64,000 nt of DNA, from assembly GCA_028820505.1 (NCBI GenBank), contig JAPPIT010000007.1:22779-86778 (forward strand). Reading direction: 5' to 3'. Shown here piece by piece: positions 6,321 through 14,100 of this stretch. The notes under the pieces were generated by a model that did not search any database, had not been told where the DNA came from, and worked only from the letters and a program-made list of their open reading frames with translations. The stretch is from Defluviicoccus sp. Its GTDB lineage: Bacteria > Pseudomonadota > Alphaproteobacteria > MPNO01. How positions within the stretch are numbered: the stretch's first letter is position 1; the number at the start of each line of letters is the position of its first letter. Position numbers and translations under genes: made by a program.

Positions 6321-7906
6321 AGGGCCGTTCCCCGGGGGTCGACCGGCGGGCCGTCTTCGAGCGCGAAGGCGACGAGCTCCGGGGTGCGCGGGCGTATCGA
6401 GATGTCGACATTGCCGCGGCCCGGGAGCGGCGAGACGTCGATGCGCTCGATCAGCTTGGCGAGGCGGAGCAGTGCGCGTCGCCGCCGGTCGGGGCACATG
6501 CCGCAAATCTCGCGGGCGAGCAGGGTGAGGCGCCGCTGGAGGCGGCGCGAGAACCCCGCCGGCGTGGCGGTCGGAAGATCGGGAAGCGACCGGAGCTCGA
6601 CCTGCATGGCGGCCTGCTCGCGCTCGATGTCGAGGATGCGGCGATGGGCGGCGCCCGACCGGGTCCCGGTCTCGATCGCGTCGAGCAGGAGGGCGATGCG
6701 GCGGTGACCGTCCTGGATGGCGGCGTTCAGCTCGTCGCGGCGGAGCCGGGCGGTTCTGGCCGCTTCGTGGATGAGGTTGGCTACGTCGCCGGTGCGAATG
6801 ACGTGCCGCGAGAGCAGCCAGCAGGCATCGTTCTCGATGCGGTCGACGGCGATGCTGCGGCGGTTGTCGCAGGTGCCCTGGCTGTGGCGTGCGTGGCATC
6901 TGTAGCGGTCTTTCTGGGAGACGTTCATGCCGCCGCCGCAAACGCCGCAGTGGAGCACGCCGGTGAGGGGACGCGGGATACGGGGTCCCGAGCCGTAGCG
7001 GCGGTCGTGCCCCGCCCGGCGCCGATCCTGCACGCGCTGCCAGAGATCCGGGTCGACGATGCGGAGATCCGGCGCGTCCCTCGTGATCCATTTCGATTCG
7101 GGGTTGAGCCGGCTCTTGCGCTTCCCGGTGTCGGGGTCGCGGATGAATGTGTTGATGTTGTAGATCAGGCGGCCGTCGTAGAGGTCGTTGTTGAGGATGC
7201 CTTTCCTCGACTTCGGATTGCCGTTGATGGTGCTTTGGTTCCAGGGGCCGCCGCGGGGGCCGGGCACTTCCTCGGCGTTGAGGATCGCGGCGATGCTGCG
7301 CGCGCTGGCACCCTCGGCGTAGAGGCCGAAGATGCGCCGCACCACCGCGGCCTGTTTCGGATCGATGGCGCGTAGGCCCTTGGTCACCTGGCCGCGCTCG
7401 TCGATCTCGTTGGCGTTGCGGTAGCCGTAGGAAACCCCGTTGGGGATGCGTCCGGCGTGAATGGCCCCGATCTGGCCGCGCCGCGTCTTGGCGGCGAGGT
7501 TCTCGATGTAGGTATGGTTCATCAGCCCGCCGATGCAGACATGGATGTTGTCGATCTCGCCCTGCTCGAGGGTGATGAGCTGCACGTTCCAGAAGCAGAG
7601 CCGCTTGTGGATTCCCGCCATGTCCTCCTGGTCGCGCGAGAGCCTGTCGAGGCTCTCGGTGAGGATGATGTCGATCCGTCCCTGTTCGGCGTCGAGCAGG
7701 AGCTCGCGCAGCGCGGGACGGAAATGGCGGGTGGTGCCGGTGGCCGCGGGGTCCTTGTGAACCCGGACAACGATGCCGTGCAATTCTTGCGCGCGCTCGT
7801 TGCAAAGCCGGACCTGGTCCTCGATCGAGGTGGGTTTCTGGAGCTTGGACGAGAAGCGCGCGTAGATCGCAACGCGGGGGGCGGCGGGGGTGTTTGCGTC
7901 AGGCAT
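6317..7906 (-). CDS. Large serine recombinase (529 aa)
   Basis: The N-terminal resolvase domain (about 1-150) contains RVAIYARFS with the catalytic serine near residue 19, and ESLDRLSRD with the conserved arginines. A recombinase domain follows (GVSYGYR, GGPWNQSTI, ILNNDLYDGR), then a zinc ribbon (LHCGVCGGGM, YRCHARHSQGTC near 335-365) and a coiled-coil region. This is the layout of phage- and transposon-type serine integrases, which recombine attP with attB without host factors. The ATG at 7906 is preferred over an in-frame ATG at 7939 because GGAG lies 7 bases before it. The gene sits 60 bases after parB and overlaps the cupin gene. It is the likely integrase of this element. Confidence 0.9.
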   Translation of the reverse strand: MPDANTPAAPRVAIYARFSSKLQKPTSIEDQVRLCNERAQELHGIVVRVHKDPAATGTTRHFRPALRELLLDAEQGRIDIILTESLDRLSRDQEDMAGIHKRLCFWNVQLITLEQGEIDNIHVCIGGLMNHTYIENLAAKTRRGQIGAIHAGRIPNGVSYGYRNANEIDERGQVTKGLRAIDPKQAAVVRRIFGLYAEGASARSIAAILNAEEVPGPRGGPWNQSTINGNPKSRKGILNNDLYDGRLIYNINTFIRDPDTGKRKSRLNPESKWITRDAPDLRIVDPDLWQRVQDRRRAGHDRRYGSGPRIPRPLTGVLHCGVCGGGMNVSQKDRYRCHARHSQGTCDNRRSIAVDRIENDACWLLSRHVIRTGDVANLIHEAARTARLRRDELNAAIQDGHRRIALLLDAIETGTRSGAAHRRILDIEREQAAMQVELRSLPDLPTATPAGFSRRLQRRLTLLAREICGMCPDRRRRALLRLAKLIERIDVSPLPGRGNVDISIRPRTPELVAFALEDGPPVDPRGTAL

Positions 7907-7966
7907 GTAATCTCTCCATCTTTTGCGGACGGAGGCCATGCCTTGGCGATCGGCGCCGGCAGGGGG

Positions 7967-8929
7967 TCAGCCGGCATTTTCGGGGGCGCCAGTGATAGGG
8001 GGGTGGGGCTCGGAAATCCAGCCGTTTTCGTGCAACCATGAGACGAATTGCGCCTTGGCATCGGGAGGGGCGGCGGCCCAGCTCTCCTTGATCCTCTCCA
8101 GAGGGTTTGTCGGTACGGCGGTCTCCGCGGCCGCCGCGCGGTCGGAAGCGTCCGACTCGTCGAGCCCGAGGAGTTCGGCCAGCGTCTCCGGCGGTTTCTG
8201 CGCGGTTTGCAGCAGCTGCAAGGCGCGGTCGCGTTCCGAGATCGGCATTTGCGACAGGCGAAAAAGATCGCCCTCCCGCCGCGCGATGGGCGTGTCCGCG
8301 AGGGCGTCGGCGAGCGCCGGCGAAATGTTTGCGCCGATCGACGCGGCGCGCTGGACCGCCCGTGGGGACAGCCCGATGCTGGAGGCGGCGTCCTCGGCCC
8401 AGGAGAGGCCCGGGGCGGCGTTCCGGGTGTAGTCGGCGCTCTTCCGGTCGCCGCCCCGTCCGGAGTTGTGGATCTCGGAAAAGATGTGCCTGCGCCGGTG
8501 CAGGAACCGGCCGCGGTCGAGCGCGGTGAGCTTCTCGCGGATCAGGTTCTCGTCGATCTCGATCAGCTCGGTTTCGATCGTCTCCGCATCGACGATCAGG
8601 GCGTCGATAGAGGACCAGCCCAGGCGGCGTACCGCTTCGAGGCGGTGGGCGCCGGCGATGAGGATGTGCAGCGCGGGATCGTCCGGGTCGGGCCTGAGCA
8701 CGACGGGGGATTGCAGTCCCACCCGAGCGATCGAATCGGCGATTCTGTCGGCGGCTTTCTCGTCGACCTTCCTGAGGCGCCCGTCCGGGATACGGATCGA
8801 GGCGATGTCGACGGGCAGCACCGGCCGCGGGCGGGGGCCCGGAATCGGGGTGCCGTCCACGGCGCTGTCGGCAGGGGAGGGGTCAGCTGTGGCGGGTATC
8901 GCGTCGGCGAGGCTTACGCGTTTCGGCAT
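7967..8929 (-). CDS. parB: ParB-family partition protein (320 aa)
   Basis: Plasmid or chromosome partition protein that binds centromere-like parS sites and stimulates ParA. A ParB/Spo0J nuclease-like domain spans about 40-140: SIRIPDGRLRKVDE, V-GLQSPVVLRP, IAGAHRLEA-RRLGW, and IDENLIREKLTALDRG. A helix-turn-helix region (SSIGLSPRAVQRAASIG) follows, and the C-terminal tail (ERIKESWAAA) may dimerise. AGGAG lies 5-6 bases before the ATG. The gene overlaps the end of parA by 16 bases, a standard parAB arrangement. It also resembles the RepB proteins of repABC plasmids. Confidence 0.88.
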   Translation of the reverse strand: MPKRVSLADAIPATADPSPADSAVDGTPIPGPRPRPVLPVDIASIRIPDGRLRKVDEKAADRIADSIARVGLQSPVVLRPDPDDPALHILIAGAHRLEAVRRLGWSSIDALIVDAETIETELIEIDENLIREKLTALDRGRFLHRRRHIFSEIHNSGRGGDRKSADYTRNAAPGLSWAEDAASSIGLSPRAVQRAASIGANISPALADALADTPIARREGDLFRLSQMPISERDRALQLLQTAQKPPETLAELLGLDESDASDRAAAAETAVPTNPLERIKESWAAAPPDAKAQFVSWLHENGWISEPHPPITGAPENAG

Positions 8930-9561
8930 GACGTCTCCTGGTTCCGGTGGGATTGCAGGCGGAGCGCGATCTCGCGGTGGAGCGCGCGGATTTCGGCCGC
9001 GGCCTTGCTGCGCGGCTCGAACTCGCAGGCCGCGAGGCCGGCGGTGAGCGAATGGACGAAGGCCTGGCGCTGGACCAGCCGGGTCTCGAGGACGTCGATC
9101 CCCATGGCGGCGAGCGCATCGCGCGCCTCGTCGGCCATGGGGCCGCGCGGCGGGACCGCATTGAGCAGCACCGCTGCCGGCGTTCCGGCGAGACCGGCGA
9201 TGTCGACCGTGGCCGAGATCGAGTGGAAATCGAACAGCGCCGGCCGGCACGGAATGACGACCAGATCGGCGGCGCGGGCGGCCGCGAGCGCGCCGCCCTC
9301 CGCATGGGGCGCGGTGTCGATCACCGCCAGGTCGCAGGGCGCGATCTCGGCCAGGACGATCGACAGGCGGTTGGGCGGGCAGCAACGCACTTCGGGCCGC
9401 GCCGCGGCGCGGAGATCCGACCAGGTGGCGGCGGAGGCCTGCGGGTCGAGATCGACGATCGCGGTGCCGAGGCCGGCCTGTTCGGCGGCGGCGGCGAGGT
9501 GGACGGCGACGGTGGTCTTTCCGGCGCCGCCCTTGCGGGAGGCGATGGCGACGGTGCGCAT
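8914..9561 (-). CDS. parA: ParA-family partition ATPase (215 aa)
   Basis: Short ParA without an N-terminal helix-turn-helix. The deviant Walker A RKGGAGKTT starts at residue 9, Walker A' is IVDLDPQASA, and Walker B is LAVIDTAP. These ATPases pattern the nucleoid and pull ParB-bound DNA. At 215 residues it is much smaller than the roughly 400-residue RepA of classical repABC plasmids, so the element is not a standard repABC replicon. It lies 59 bases after repC and overlaps parB by 16 bases. Confidence 0.9.
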   Translation of the reverse strand: MRTVAIASRKGGAGKTTVAVHLAAAAEQAGLGTAIVDLDPQASAATWSDLRAAARPEVRCCPPNRLSIVLAEIAPCDLAVIDTAPHAEGGALAAARAADLVVIPCRPALFDFHSISATVDIAGLAGTPAAVLLNAVPPRGPMADEARDALAAMGIDVLETRLVQRQAFVHSLTAGLAACEFEPRSKAAAEIRALHREIALRLQSHRNQETSCRNA

Positions 9562-9620
9562 GGGGGTTCGCTCCGAAAGGGTGGGGACCGCGGGGCCGGG
9601 AAGCGGGGAAGGGGAGGGGT

Positions 9621-11015
9621 TCACTGGAGCCTCTCCCGCCCGTCCCGGGCGCCCAGCCGGTCCCGCCACCCCTCCGGGAGAAGTCCGAAGACCGATGGCC
9701 GGAGGTGAAGCTTTCCGGAGGCGTGGCGGCGCGTCATCTGCCGGAAATAGCCGCCGGGCGAGTAGACGATGCCGCGTTCGTGCTTGACGGCCACGACCGT
9801 CAGCGCGACCGCGGCCCTTTCCCGGCCGAGGTCGAGGCAGGCGTCGCCCCAGGCGTGCTGCGAAACCCCGATGCTGGCGGCGATGTCGGCCGCGGCGTCG
9901 ACGATCGCGGGCCAGATGTCGCCGCGCGCCGGCACCCGGGATCGCATCTCCTCGGGCATGATCGCGAGGAAGGCGGGCACCGGCACCCCGGCCACGGTGT
10001 CGTCGCCGGTATAGTGGTAGGCAGGCGCGTCGCGGCGGGCTTCGCTACCCGCTTCCCCCTTCCGGCCGGCGCGCTGCGCTACTGTAATGTTTACACATAA
10101 AGGTTCCCTTGTAGGGTAATCATATGGTGGCTTGCGCGGCGGGTTGCCGGGGCTGTCGTTATCTTGATCGATGGCATCCAGGTTGGGTTCGAGAACGGAG
10201 TTATCCGAGTTATCCACAGGCCCGCCGGTTTGGTCCGGCGAGCCGCCGCCGGGGCTCTCGTCGTGGGGGACGGTGGCGAGATCTCTCTTGAGCGTCGCCT
10301 CGATGGCCTGGAGACCGGAAAGCTGCTTTGTGAGGGTGGGAAGGTGTTCGTGGTCGTGATCGTGGGAGGCTTCCAGCACGAGGCGTCGCCAGGCCTCGGC
10401 CGCGGCCTTGTCGAGGCGTCCGGCTTCGAGGGCGGTCCTGACGGCGGCGAGAATGGAGCGTTTGAGCGCCTTGATGTCGTTGCGGGCGGTCTTGCGCTGT
10501 GAATGCGTTCCGGCGGCGGCGAGAGCTTCGCGCAGGCGCGGCAGGAGCGTGGCGGAGGGCGACAGGTCGATGCCGTAGGCGTTCTCGATGTTGCCGGCCT
10601 TGTCGCGCCGACCGAAGCGCCGGTGGTTGGCCGAATCCTTCCACGATATGGCGCCGAGCTCGTGGAGCCTCTTCTCGTTGCGGCGGACCTGGGATTTCGA
10701 AATCCCGAGTTCGTTGGCGGTTTCCCGCACCGAGAGCCAGACGATGGGGTGCGCGCCGGGAAGCCAGTCCTGGGGACGGGTCCATTCGAGCAGGCGCTGA
10801 AAGTGCTGGATCAGCTTGGGTTGCCAGCCGAACTCGGATCCCACCTTGTTAAGAAGGCGCCCGATTTCCTTGTGACTGTCGCCTTCGGCGAGGCCGGCGA
10901 AGGCGGAGGCGGCGTCCTCGGAGGCGAAGTGCTCCGGTCCGCGGGGCCTCTGCCCGCTCGGGTTGGGGCTGGCGGATGTGGACCGGTCAGGTCCCGTCTG
11001 ATTTCGATTGGCCAT
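9621..11015 (-). CDS. repC: RepC-family plasmid replication initiator (464 aa)
   Basis: Two domains are visible. The N-terminal one (about 1-190) contains RPQDWLPGAHPIVWLSV, NELGISKSQVRRNEKRLHELG (a winged-helix recognition region) and GIDLSPSATLLP. The C-terminal one (about 340-464) contains GVSQHAWGDA, ERAAVALTVVAVKHERG and SPGGYFRQMTRR, as in RepC proteins of alphaproteobacterial plasmids. The linker between them (about 230-320) is poor in structure and its DNA is unusually AT-rich, fitting an internal origin. No good ribosome site is seen before the ATG. The gene is first in the operon, ahead of parA and parB, the reverse of repABC order. RepC normally acts in cis at an origin inside its own gene. 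Confidence 0.88.
   Translation of the reverse strand: MANRNQTGPDRSTSASPNPSGQRPRGPEHFASEDAASAFAGLAEGDSHKEIGRLLNKVGSEFGWQPKLIQHFQRLLEWTRPQDWLPGAHPIVWLSVRETANELGISKSQVRRNEKRLHELGAISWKDSANHRRFGRRDKAGNIENAYGIDLSPSATLLPRLREALAAAGTHSQRKTARNDIKALKRSILAAVRTALEAGRLDKAAAEAWRRLVLEASHDHDHEHLPTLTKQLSGLQAIEATLKRDLATVPHDESPGGGSPDQTGGPVDNSDNSVLEPNLDAIDQDNDSPGNPPRKPPYDYPTREPLCVNITVAQRAGRKGEAGSEARRDAPAYHYTGDDTVAGVPVPAFLAIMPEEMRSRVPARGDIWPAIVDAAADIAASIGVSQHAWGDACLDLGRERAAVALTVVAVKHERGIVYSPGGYFRQMTRRHASGKLHLRPSVFGLLPEGWRDRLGARDGRERLQ
10081..10218. other. Probable replication origin (oriV) inside repC
   Basis: An AT-rich patch inside the repC linker region contains a segment beginning TAATGTTTACACATAAAGG at about 10084, followed by a short palindrome CCCT-TGT-AGGG. 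About 80 bases on there is TTATCCGAG immediately followed by TTATCCACA (10201-10218). TTATCCACA is the perfect DnaA-box consensus, and the preceding 9-mer differs at three positions. RepABC-type plasmids are known to carry their origin inside repC. The call rests on composition, the DnaA box and that precedent. Confidence 0.55.
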
Positions 11016-11070
11016 TTGTCATAAAGCGAATCGCCCGTCGGCCGAATCGTCGGGAAGGTGCCCTCCTTTT

Positions 11071-11083
11071 CCTGAAATTCAGG
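11071..11083. promoter_or_regulatory. Palindrome CCTGAA-A-TTCAGG abutting the small-RNA -35 box
   Basis: A perfect 6-bp inverted repeat around a single central A ends one base before TTGACA of the plus-strand promoter. It also lies 55-70 bases upstream of repC on the other strand. It is well placed to be an operator for a replication or partition protein controlling both directions. Confidence 0.4.
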
Positions 11084-11113
11084 TTGACAGGGGCCGTTGC
11101 CCGCCGGTATGTT
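11084..11113 (+). promoter_or_regulatory. Strong sigma-70 promoter for a putative small RNA
   Basis: A perfect -35 box TTGACA (11084-11089) is followed by 18 bases and a -10 box TATGTT (11108-11113). It points away from repC, and no plus-strand protein gene follows before the terminator at 11190-11216. The predicted transcript start is near 11120. Confidence 0.55.
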
Positions 11114-11119
11114 CCTTCC

Positions 11120-11219
11120 ACTTGTTGGGGTGGATGGTCCCACGGGGGGGGGGGTGGCCCCTCTCTTCGGAGGGCACTTTCACAAAGTTAAACGGGTCCT
11201 TTCCGGGGGCCCGTTTTTC
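11120..11219 (+). ncRNA. Putative ~100-nt regulatory RNA upstream of repC
   Basis: Promoter at 11084-11113 and intrinsic terminator at 11190-11216 frame about 100 bases without a start-codon-led reading frame of note. The interior can fold into a GC-rich hairpin (GCCCCTC around 11156, GAGGGC around 11170) before the terminator stem. RepC plasmids use a small counter-transcribed RNA that pairs with the repC leader to limit copy number. If the repC mRNA starts to the right of 11219, this RNA would be antisense to its leader and play that role. The start site of repC mRNA is not known from sequence. Confidence 0.42.
11190..11216 (+). terminator. Rho-independent terminator
   Basis: AAACGGG (11190-11196) and CCCGTTT (11210-11216) pair around a short GC-rich interior and are followed by TTCTTT on the plus strand. 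It can end the small RNA and insulate ubiG. Confidence 0.6.
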
Positions 11220-11223
11220 TTTG

Positions 11224-11253
11224 TTGACAAGAGGGATTCCGGGTTTCTACGCT
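11224..11253 (+). promoter_or_regulatory. Possible ubiG promoter
   Basis: TTGACA (11224-11229), an 18-base gap and TACGCT (11248-11253), which matches the -10 consensus only in part. It lies just after the terminator and 74 bases before the ubiG start. Confidence 0.35.
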
Positions 11254-11326
11254 TCTCCCGCACGCCCTTGGTTGAACCAAGAACCCATCGGAGAAGACTG
11301 CCCGGGCGCGCATACATATACGGAAG

Positions 11327-12082
11327 ATGGGTGGCAAGCAACCGAACGCGGCGCAGGTCGATGCGGCGGAGTTGGCGAAGTTCTCCGCGATGGCCGACGC
11401 GTGGTGGGACCCCGAGGGCAGTTTCCGCCCGTTGCACAAGCTGAACCCGGTCCGGGTCGGCTATATCCGCGACGCGCTCTGCCGCGCGAACGGCCGGATG
11501 CCCGGGGAGCCGGCGCCGCTCGCCGGTCTGGACATCGTCGATATCGGCTGCGGCGGCGGGCTGTTGTGCGAGCCCCTGGCGCGGCTCGGCGCCCGGGTGA
11601 CCGGGGTCGATCCGAGCGCGCGCAATATCGCGATCGCGGAAGACCACGCCGCCCGGATGGGCTTGCAAATCGCCTACCGCACCGGGACGGTCGAGGGTCT
11701 CATTGCGGAAGGCCGGGACTTCGATGCGGTGGTCGCGCTCGAGGTGGTGGAGCACGTGCCCGACCTCCGGGCGTTCGTCGCGGCTTGCGTCTCCGCGGCG
11801 AGGCCCGGCGCGAAGCTCTTCTTCGCGACGCTCAACCGGACGCCGCAATCCTTCGCACTCGGCATCGTCGCCGCCGAATACGTCCTCCGCTGGCTGCCGC
11901 GCGGCACCCATGACTGGCGCCGTTTCGTCCGACCGTCGGAATTGTCCCGCGCGCTGGACTCCTGCGGCGCGAAGCTGAGCGCCCTCGACGGGGTCGGTTA
12001 CGACCTGCTGACCGACGAGTGGAAGCTCACCCGCAGCCTTTCGGTGAACTACATGGCCGTGGGCGAACGCATCGGAGCGTAA
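11327..12082 (+). CDS. ubiG: UbiG, ubiquinone O-methyltransferase (251 aa)
   Basis: SAM-dependent class I methyltransferase that carries out both O-methylations in ubiquinone synthesis, at the inner membrane face. The family start is clear: A-FSAMADAWWDPEG with the following FRPLHKLNPVR. SAM motif I is VDIGCGGGLL, followed by VTGVDPS; the C-terminal Y-VLRWLP-GTHDW-RFV-PSEL and the closing NYM are also UbiG hallmarks. Length is normal. It is the first core gene to the right of the integrated element. In many alphaproteobacteria it lies beside the aspartokinase gene lysC, which is absent here, so the element may separate them. Confidence 0.95.
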   Translation: MGGKQPNAAQVDAAELAKFSAMADAWWDPEGSFRPLHKLNPVRVGYIRDALCRANGRMPGEPAPLAGLDIVDIGCGGGLLCEPLARLGARVTGVDPSARNIAIAEDHAARMGLQIAYRTGTVEGLIAEGRDFDAVVALEVVEHVPDLRAFVAACVSAARPGAKLFFATLNRTPQSFALGIVAAEYVLRWLPRGTHDWRRFVRPSELSRALDSCGAKLSALDGVGYDLLTDEWKLTRSLSVNYMAVGERIGA

Positions 12083-12139
12083 GAGAGGCGGGCGCTAGAG
12101 CACGTCTGTTCCAGTTGGAACCGCTTCGACCGCTCTCTT

Positions 12140-12171
12140 CCGTCATGGTCGGCGAAGGCCGACCATGACGG
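12140..12171. repeat. Perfect 14-bp inverted repeat after ubiG
   Basis: CCGTCATGGTCGGC (12140-12153), loop GAAG, and its exact complement (12158-12171). It lies between convergent genes ubiG and the DUF1178 gene, so it probably ends transcription from both sides. The CCGTCATG core is shared with the larger palindrome at 17016-17062, marking a dispersed repeat family. Confidence 0.6.
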
Positions 12172-12216
12172 TGAGGAAGCAAAGGTAAAGGCGCTTCTAT
12201 CCGAAACGGACAGGCG

Positions 12217-12645
12217 CTAGGCGTCTTCGCGGGGGACCCAGGGCACGCGGCCGAACGGGACGTCTTCCTCGATCAGGGTCTTGGTCTCGTCTTCGGTCGC
12301 TTCGCCGTAGATGTTGCGCTCGTCGGTCTCGCCCTTGTGGATCTTCAGCGCCTCGGCGGCGAAGTCGGAGCCGACATAGTCGCAATTCTCTTCGACCTGG
12401 CGCCGCATGTTCCGCAGCGCCTGGACGTACCGGCCGCGCATCTCGACCGGGTCGGGCGCATCGCCGGCGCCCTTCCTGGCGGTCCGCGACAGGCGCGGCG
12501 CCATGATCGCCTTGCCGACCCGGGCGTCGCCGCAGACCGGGCAGGCAACCTCGCCATCCGCGACCTGACGGTCGTAGGTGTCGCTGTCCTTGAACCAGGC
12601 TTCGAACTCGTGGTCGTCGGCACAGCGCAGGTTGTACAAGATCAT
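12217..12645 (-). CDS. DUF1178 family zinc-binding protein (142 aa)
   Basis: Conserved alphaproteobacterial protein of unknown function. The start MILYNLRC-DDHEFEAWF is the family signature, with one zinc knuckle cysteine there and a CPVCGD pair near residue 40, followed by K-IMAPRL. The C-terminus is acidic. The ATG at 12645 is chosen because it matches the family start; the frame continues upstream but that part is not family-like. It usually travels with the nitrilase and glutaredoxin genes, as here, although a methyltransferase gene lies between. Confidence 0.85.
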   Translation of the reverse strand: MILYNLRCADDHEFEAWFKDSDTYDRQVADGEVACPVCGDARVGKAIMAPRLSRTARKGAGDAPDPVEMRGRYVQALRNMRRQVEENCDYVGSDFAAEALKIHKGETDERNIYGEATEDETKTLIEEDVPFGRVPWVPREDA

Positions 12646-12724
12646 CCGAAACCTGCAGATTGTTCCCGATGGCAGAACCGTTACCCCTAATTTGGTCGAT
12701 GTCCCGAGGCGGGGCAAGCGGTCG

Positions 12725-13291
12725 ATGACACCGCACGGACACCCTGAAATTGCGTCGGACTGGGTGGTCCGGTTCGCCGCCGCGGTGCCGTCGGACGACG
12801 CCGTGCTCGACCTCGCCTGTGGGACCGGCAGGCATTGCCGGTTTTTCCTCGAACGCGGGCACCCGGTGACCGGCGTCGACCGCTACAGCGCGGGCGTGGC
12901 CGACCTCCTCGGACGCGAAGGCTTCACGCTGATCGAAGCGGACCTCGAGAGCGGCGGAGACTGGCCCCTCGGAACACGGGAATTCGCCGCGGTCGTGGTG
13001 ACGAATTACCTCTTCCGCCCGATCCTTCCGCACATCGTCGGCGCGGTTTCGGAAGGCGGCGTTCTGATCTACGAGACCTTCGCGGAGGGCAACGCGCGGT
13101 TCGGACGGCCGCGCAACCCCGATTTCCTGTTGCGGCCGGGCGAGCTCCTGAGCGCGGTCGACGGCGCGCTCGCCGTGATCGCCTACGAGCACGGCGAAGT
13201 GGCCCGTCCCGCGCCCGCGCTGGTACAGCGGATCTGCGCCTGCCGCGGGTCCGGCTATTCCGCCGCGCGGAGGCTCGACGGCGGAGCGTAG
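12725..13291 (+). CDS. Class I SAM-dependent methyltransferase (188 aa)
   Basis: SAM motif I is VLDLACGTGRH near residue 30, followed by VTGVDRYSAG and, at motif IV, VVVTNYLFRPI then GGVLIYETFAEGN. This resembles tellurite-resistance TehB-like small methyltransferases; substrate unknown. The ATG at 12725 lies 79 bases from the divergent DUF1178 start. Its last 37 bases overlap the 3' end of the convergent nitrilase gene. Confidence 0.8.
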   Translation: MTPHGHPEIASDWVVRFAAAVPSDDAVLDLACGTGRHCRFFLERGHPVTGVDRYSAGVADLLGREGFTLIEADLESGGDWPLGTREFAAVVVTNYLFRPILPHIVGAVSEGGVLIYETFAEGNARFGRPRNPDFLLRPGELLSAVDGALAVIAYEHGEVARPAPALVQRICACRGSGYSAARRLDGGA

Positions 13292-14100
13292 CGCCGCGCA
13301 TTCTTGAGCGCGGGCAGAGCAGCCCGGGCCTCGCGGACCCTGGCGGGGTCGATCTCGGCGAGCACGAAGCCCACCTCCTCGCCGCCGTCCGCGACGATCC
13401 CGCCCCACGGCTCGACCACCAGCGAGTGTCCGTAGCTTTCGCGCCCGCCCGCATGGTCGCCGCACTGGGCGGGCGCGATGACGTAGCAGCCGGTCTCGAT
13501 CGCGCGCGCCCGGAGCAGCGCATGCCAGTGGGCACGGCCGGTTGTCCGCGTGAACGCCGACGGCACGGCGAGGAAATCCGCGCCCGCCTGCGCGAGTTTC
13601 CAGTAGAGCATCGGGAAGCGGAGATCGTAGCAGACGGTCATGCCCAGCCCGCCCCAGGGAAGTTCCGCCAGCACGGCGGTCTGCCCCGCTTCGTAGCGCT
13701 CCGACTCGCGGGAGGTCTTGCCGTCCGGAAGATCGACGTCGAAGAGGTGGATCTTGTCGTAGCGCGCGACGGTTCGGCCTCCCCGGTCGATGAGGAAGGA
13801 ACGGTTCGCGAGCCGTCCGCCGCCGAGCGCGACGGTCAGCGAACCGACCAGCAGCCATGCCCCCGATGAAGACGCGAACGCCGAAAGGGCGGCAAGCGCC
13901 TCGTGCCCGTCCTCGCCCCGGGCCTGCACGACCAGCCTCGCGTGATCCGGTTCGATCAGCCCCACCACCTCCGGAAACGCGATCAGCTCCGCGCCCGCGA
14001 TCCGCGCCTCGCGGGCGAGCGAGAGCGCGGCCGAGAGGTTCGCGGCGGGATCGTTGCCGGTGTTGGTCTGGATGCAGGCGACCGTGAACGGTCCCGCCAC
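13255..14100 (-). CDS. Carbon-nitrogen hydrolase, Nit1/omega-amidase type (281 aa)
   Basis: Nitrilase-superfamily enzyme with the Glu-Lys-Cys triad visible: AFPEVVGL for the glutamate near residue 45, YDKIHLFDVDLPDG for the lysine, and MTVCYDLRFP for the nucleophilic cysteine. The family includes bacterial homologues of Nit1, which remove deaminated glutathione. Sitting beside a glutaredoxin gene fits a glutathione-linked role. A GTG start at 14100 shares one base with the TAG stop of the glutaredoxin gene. Confidence 0.9.
   Translation of the reverse strand: MAGPFTVACIQTNTGNDPAANLSAALSLAREARIAGAELIAFPEVVGLIEPDHARLVVQARGEDGHEALAALSAFASSSGAWLLVGSLTVALGGGRLANRSFLIDRGGRTVARYDKIHLFDVDLPDGKTSRESERYEAGQTAVLAELPWGGLGMTVCYDLRFPMLYWKLAQAGADFLAVPSAFTRTTGRAHWHALLRARAIETGCYVIAPAQCGDHAGGRESYGHSLVVEPWGGIVADGGEEVGFVLAEIDPARVREARAALPALKNARRYAPPSSLRAAE

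Larger units (their letters stand above)
1..11300 (-). mobile_element. Integrated RepC-type plasmid-like element (left end outside window; right boundary approximate)
   Basis: About 11 kb of co-oriented minus-strand genes contains a RepC initiator, ParA, ParB, a large serine recombinase, a phage-type cupin and a Toprim protein, followed by several small membrane and secreted proteins of unknown function. It abuts the core gene ubiG on the right. RepC and ParAB are plasmid functions, and large serine recombinases catalyse site-specific integration. Together with the chromosomal housekeeping genes to the right, this suggests an integrated plasmid or integrative element. No attachment-site repeat could be recognised because the left boundary is missing. 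A contig misjoin between plasmid and chromosome is the alternative explanation. Confidence 0.75.
11016..11326. other. Intergenic region between repC and ubiG
   Basis: These 311 bases hold no believable protein gene. They contain the palindrome CCTGAA-A-TTCAGG, a plus-strand promoter and terminator framing a putative small RNA, a run of eleven G residues at 11144-11154, a perfect 6-bp palindrome TTGGTT-G-AACCAA at 11268-11280, and a promoter-like sequence leading to ubiG. The right boundary of the integrated element should lie here. The palindrome at 11268 is one place to look for an attachment core, but nothing proves it. Confidence 0.5.

Noticed and set aside
11144..11154. Run of eleven G residues as a functional element such as a phase-variable tract
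   Set aside because: There is no reading frame across it to switch, and homopolymers of this length are error-prone; only resequencing could tell.
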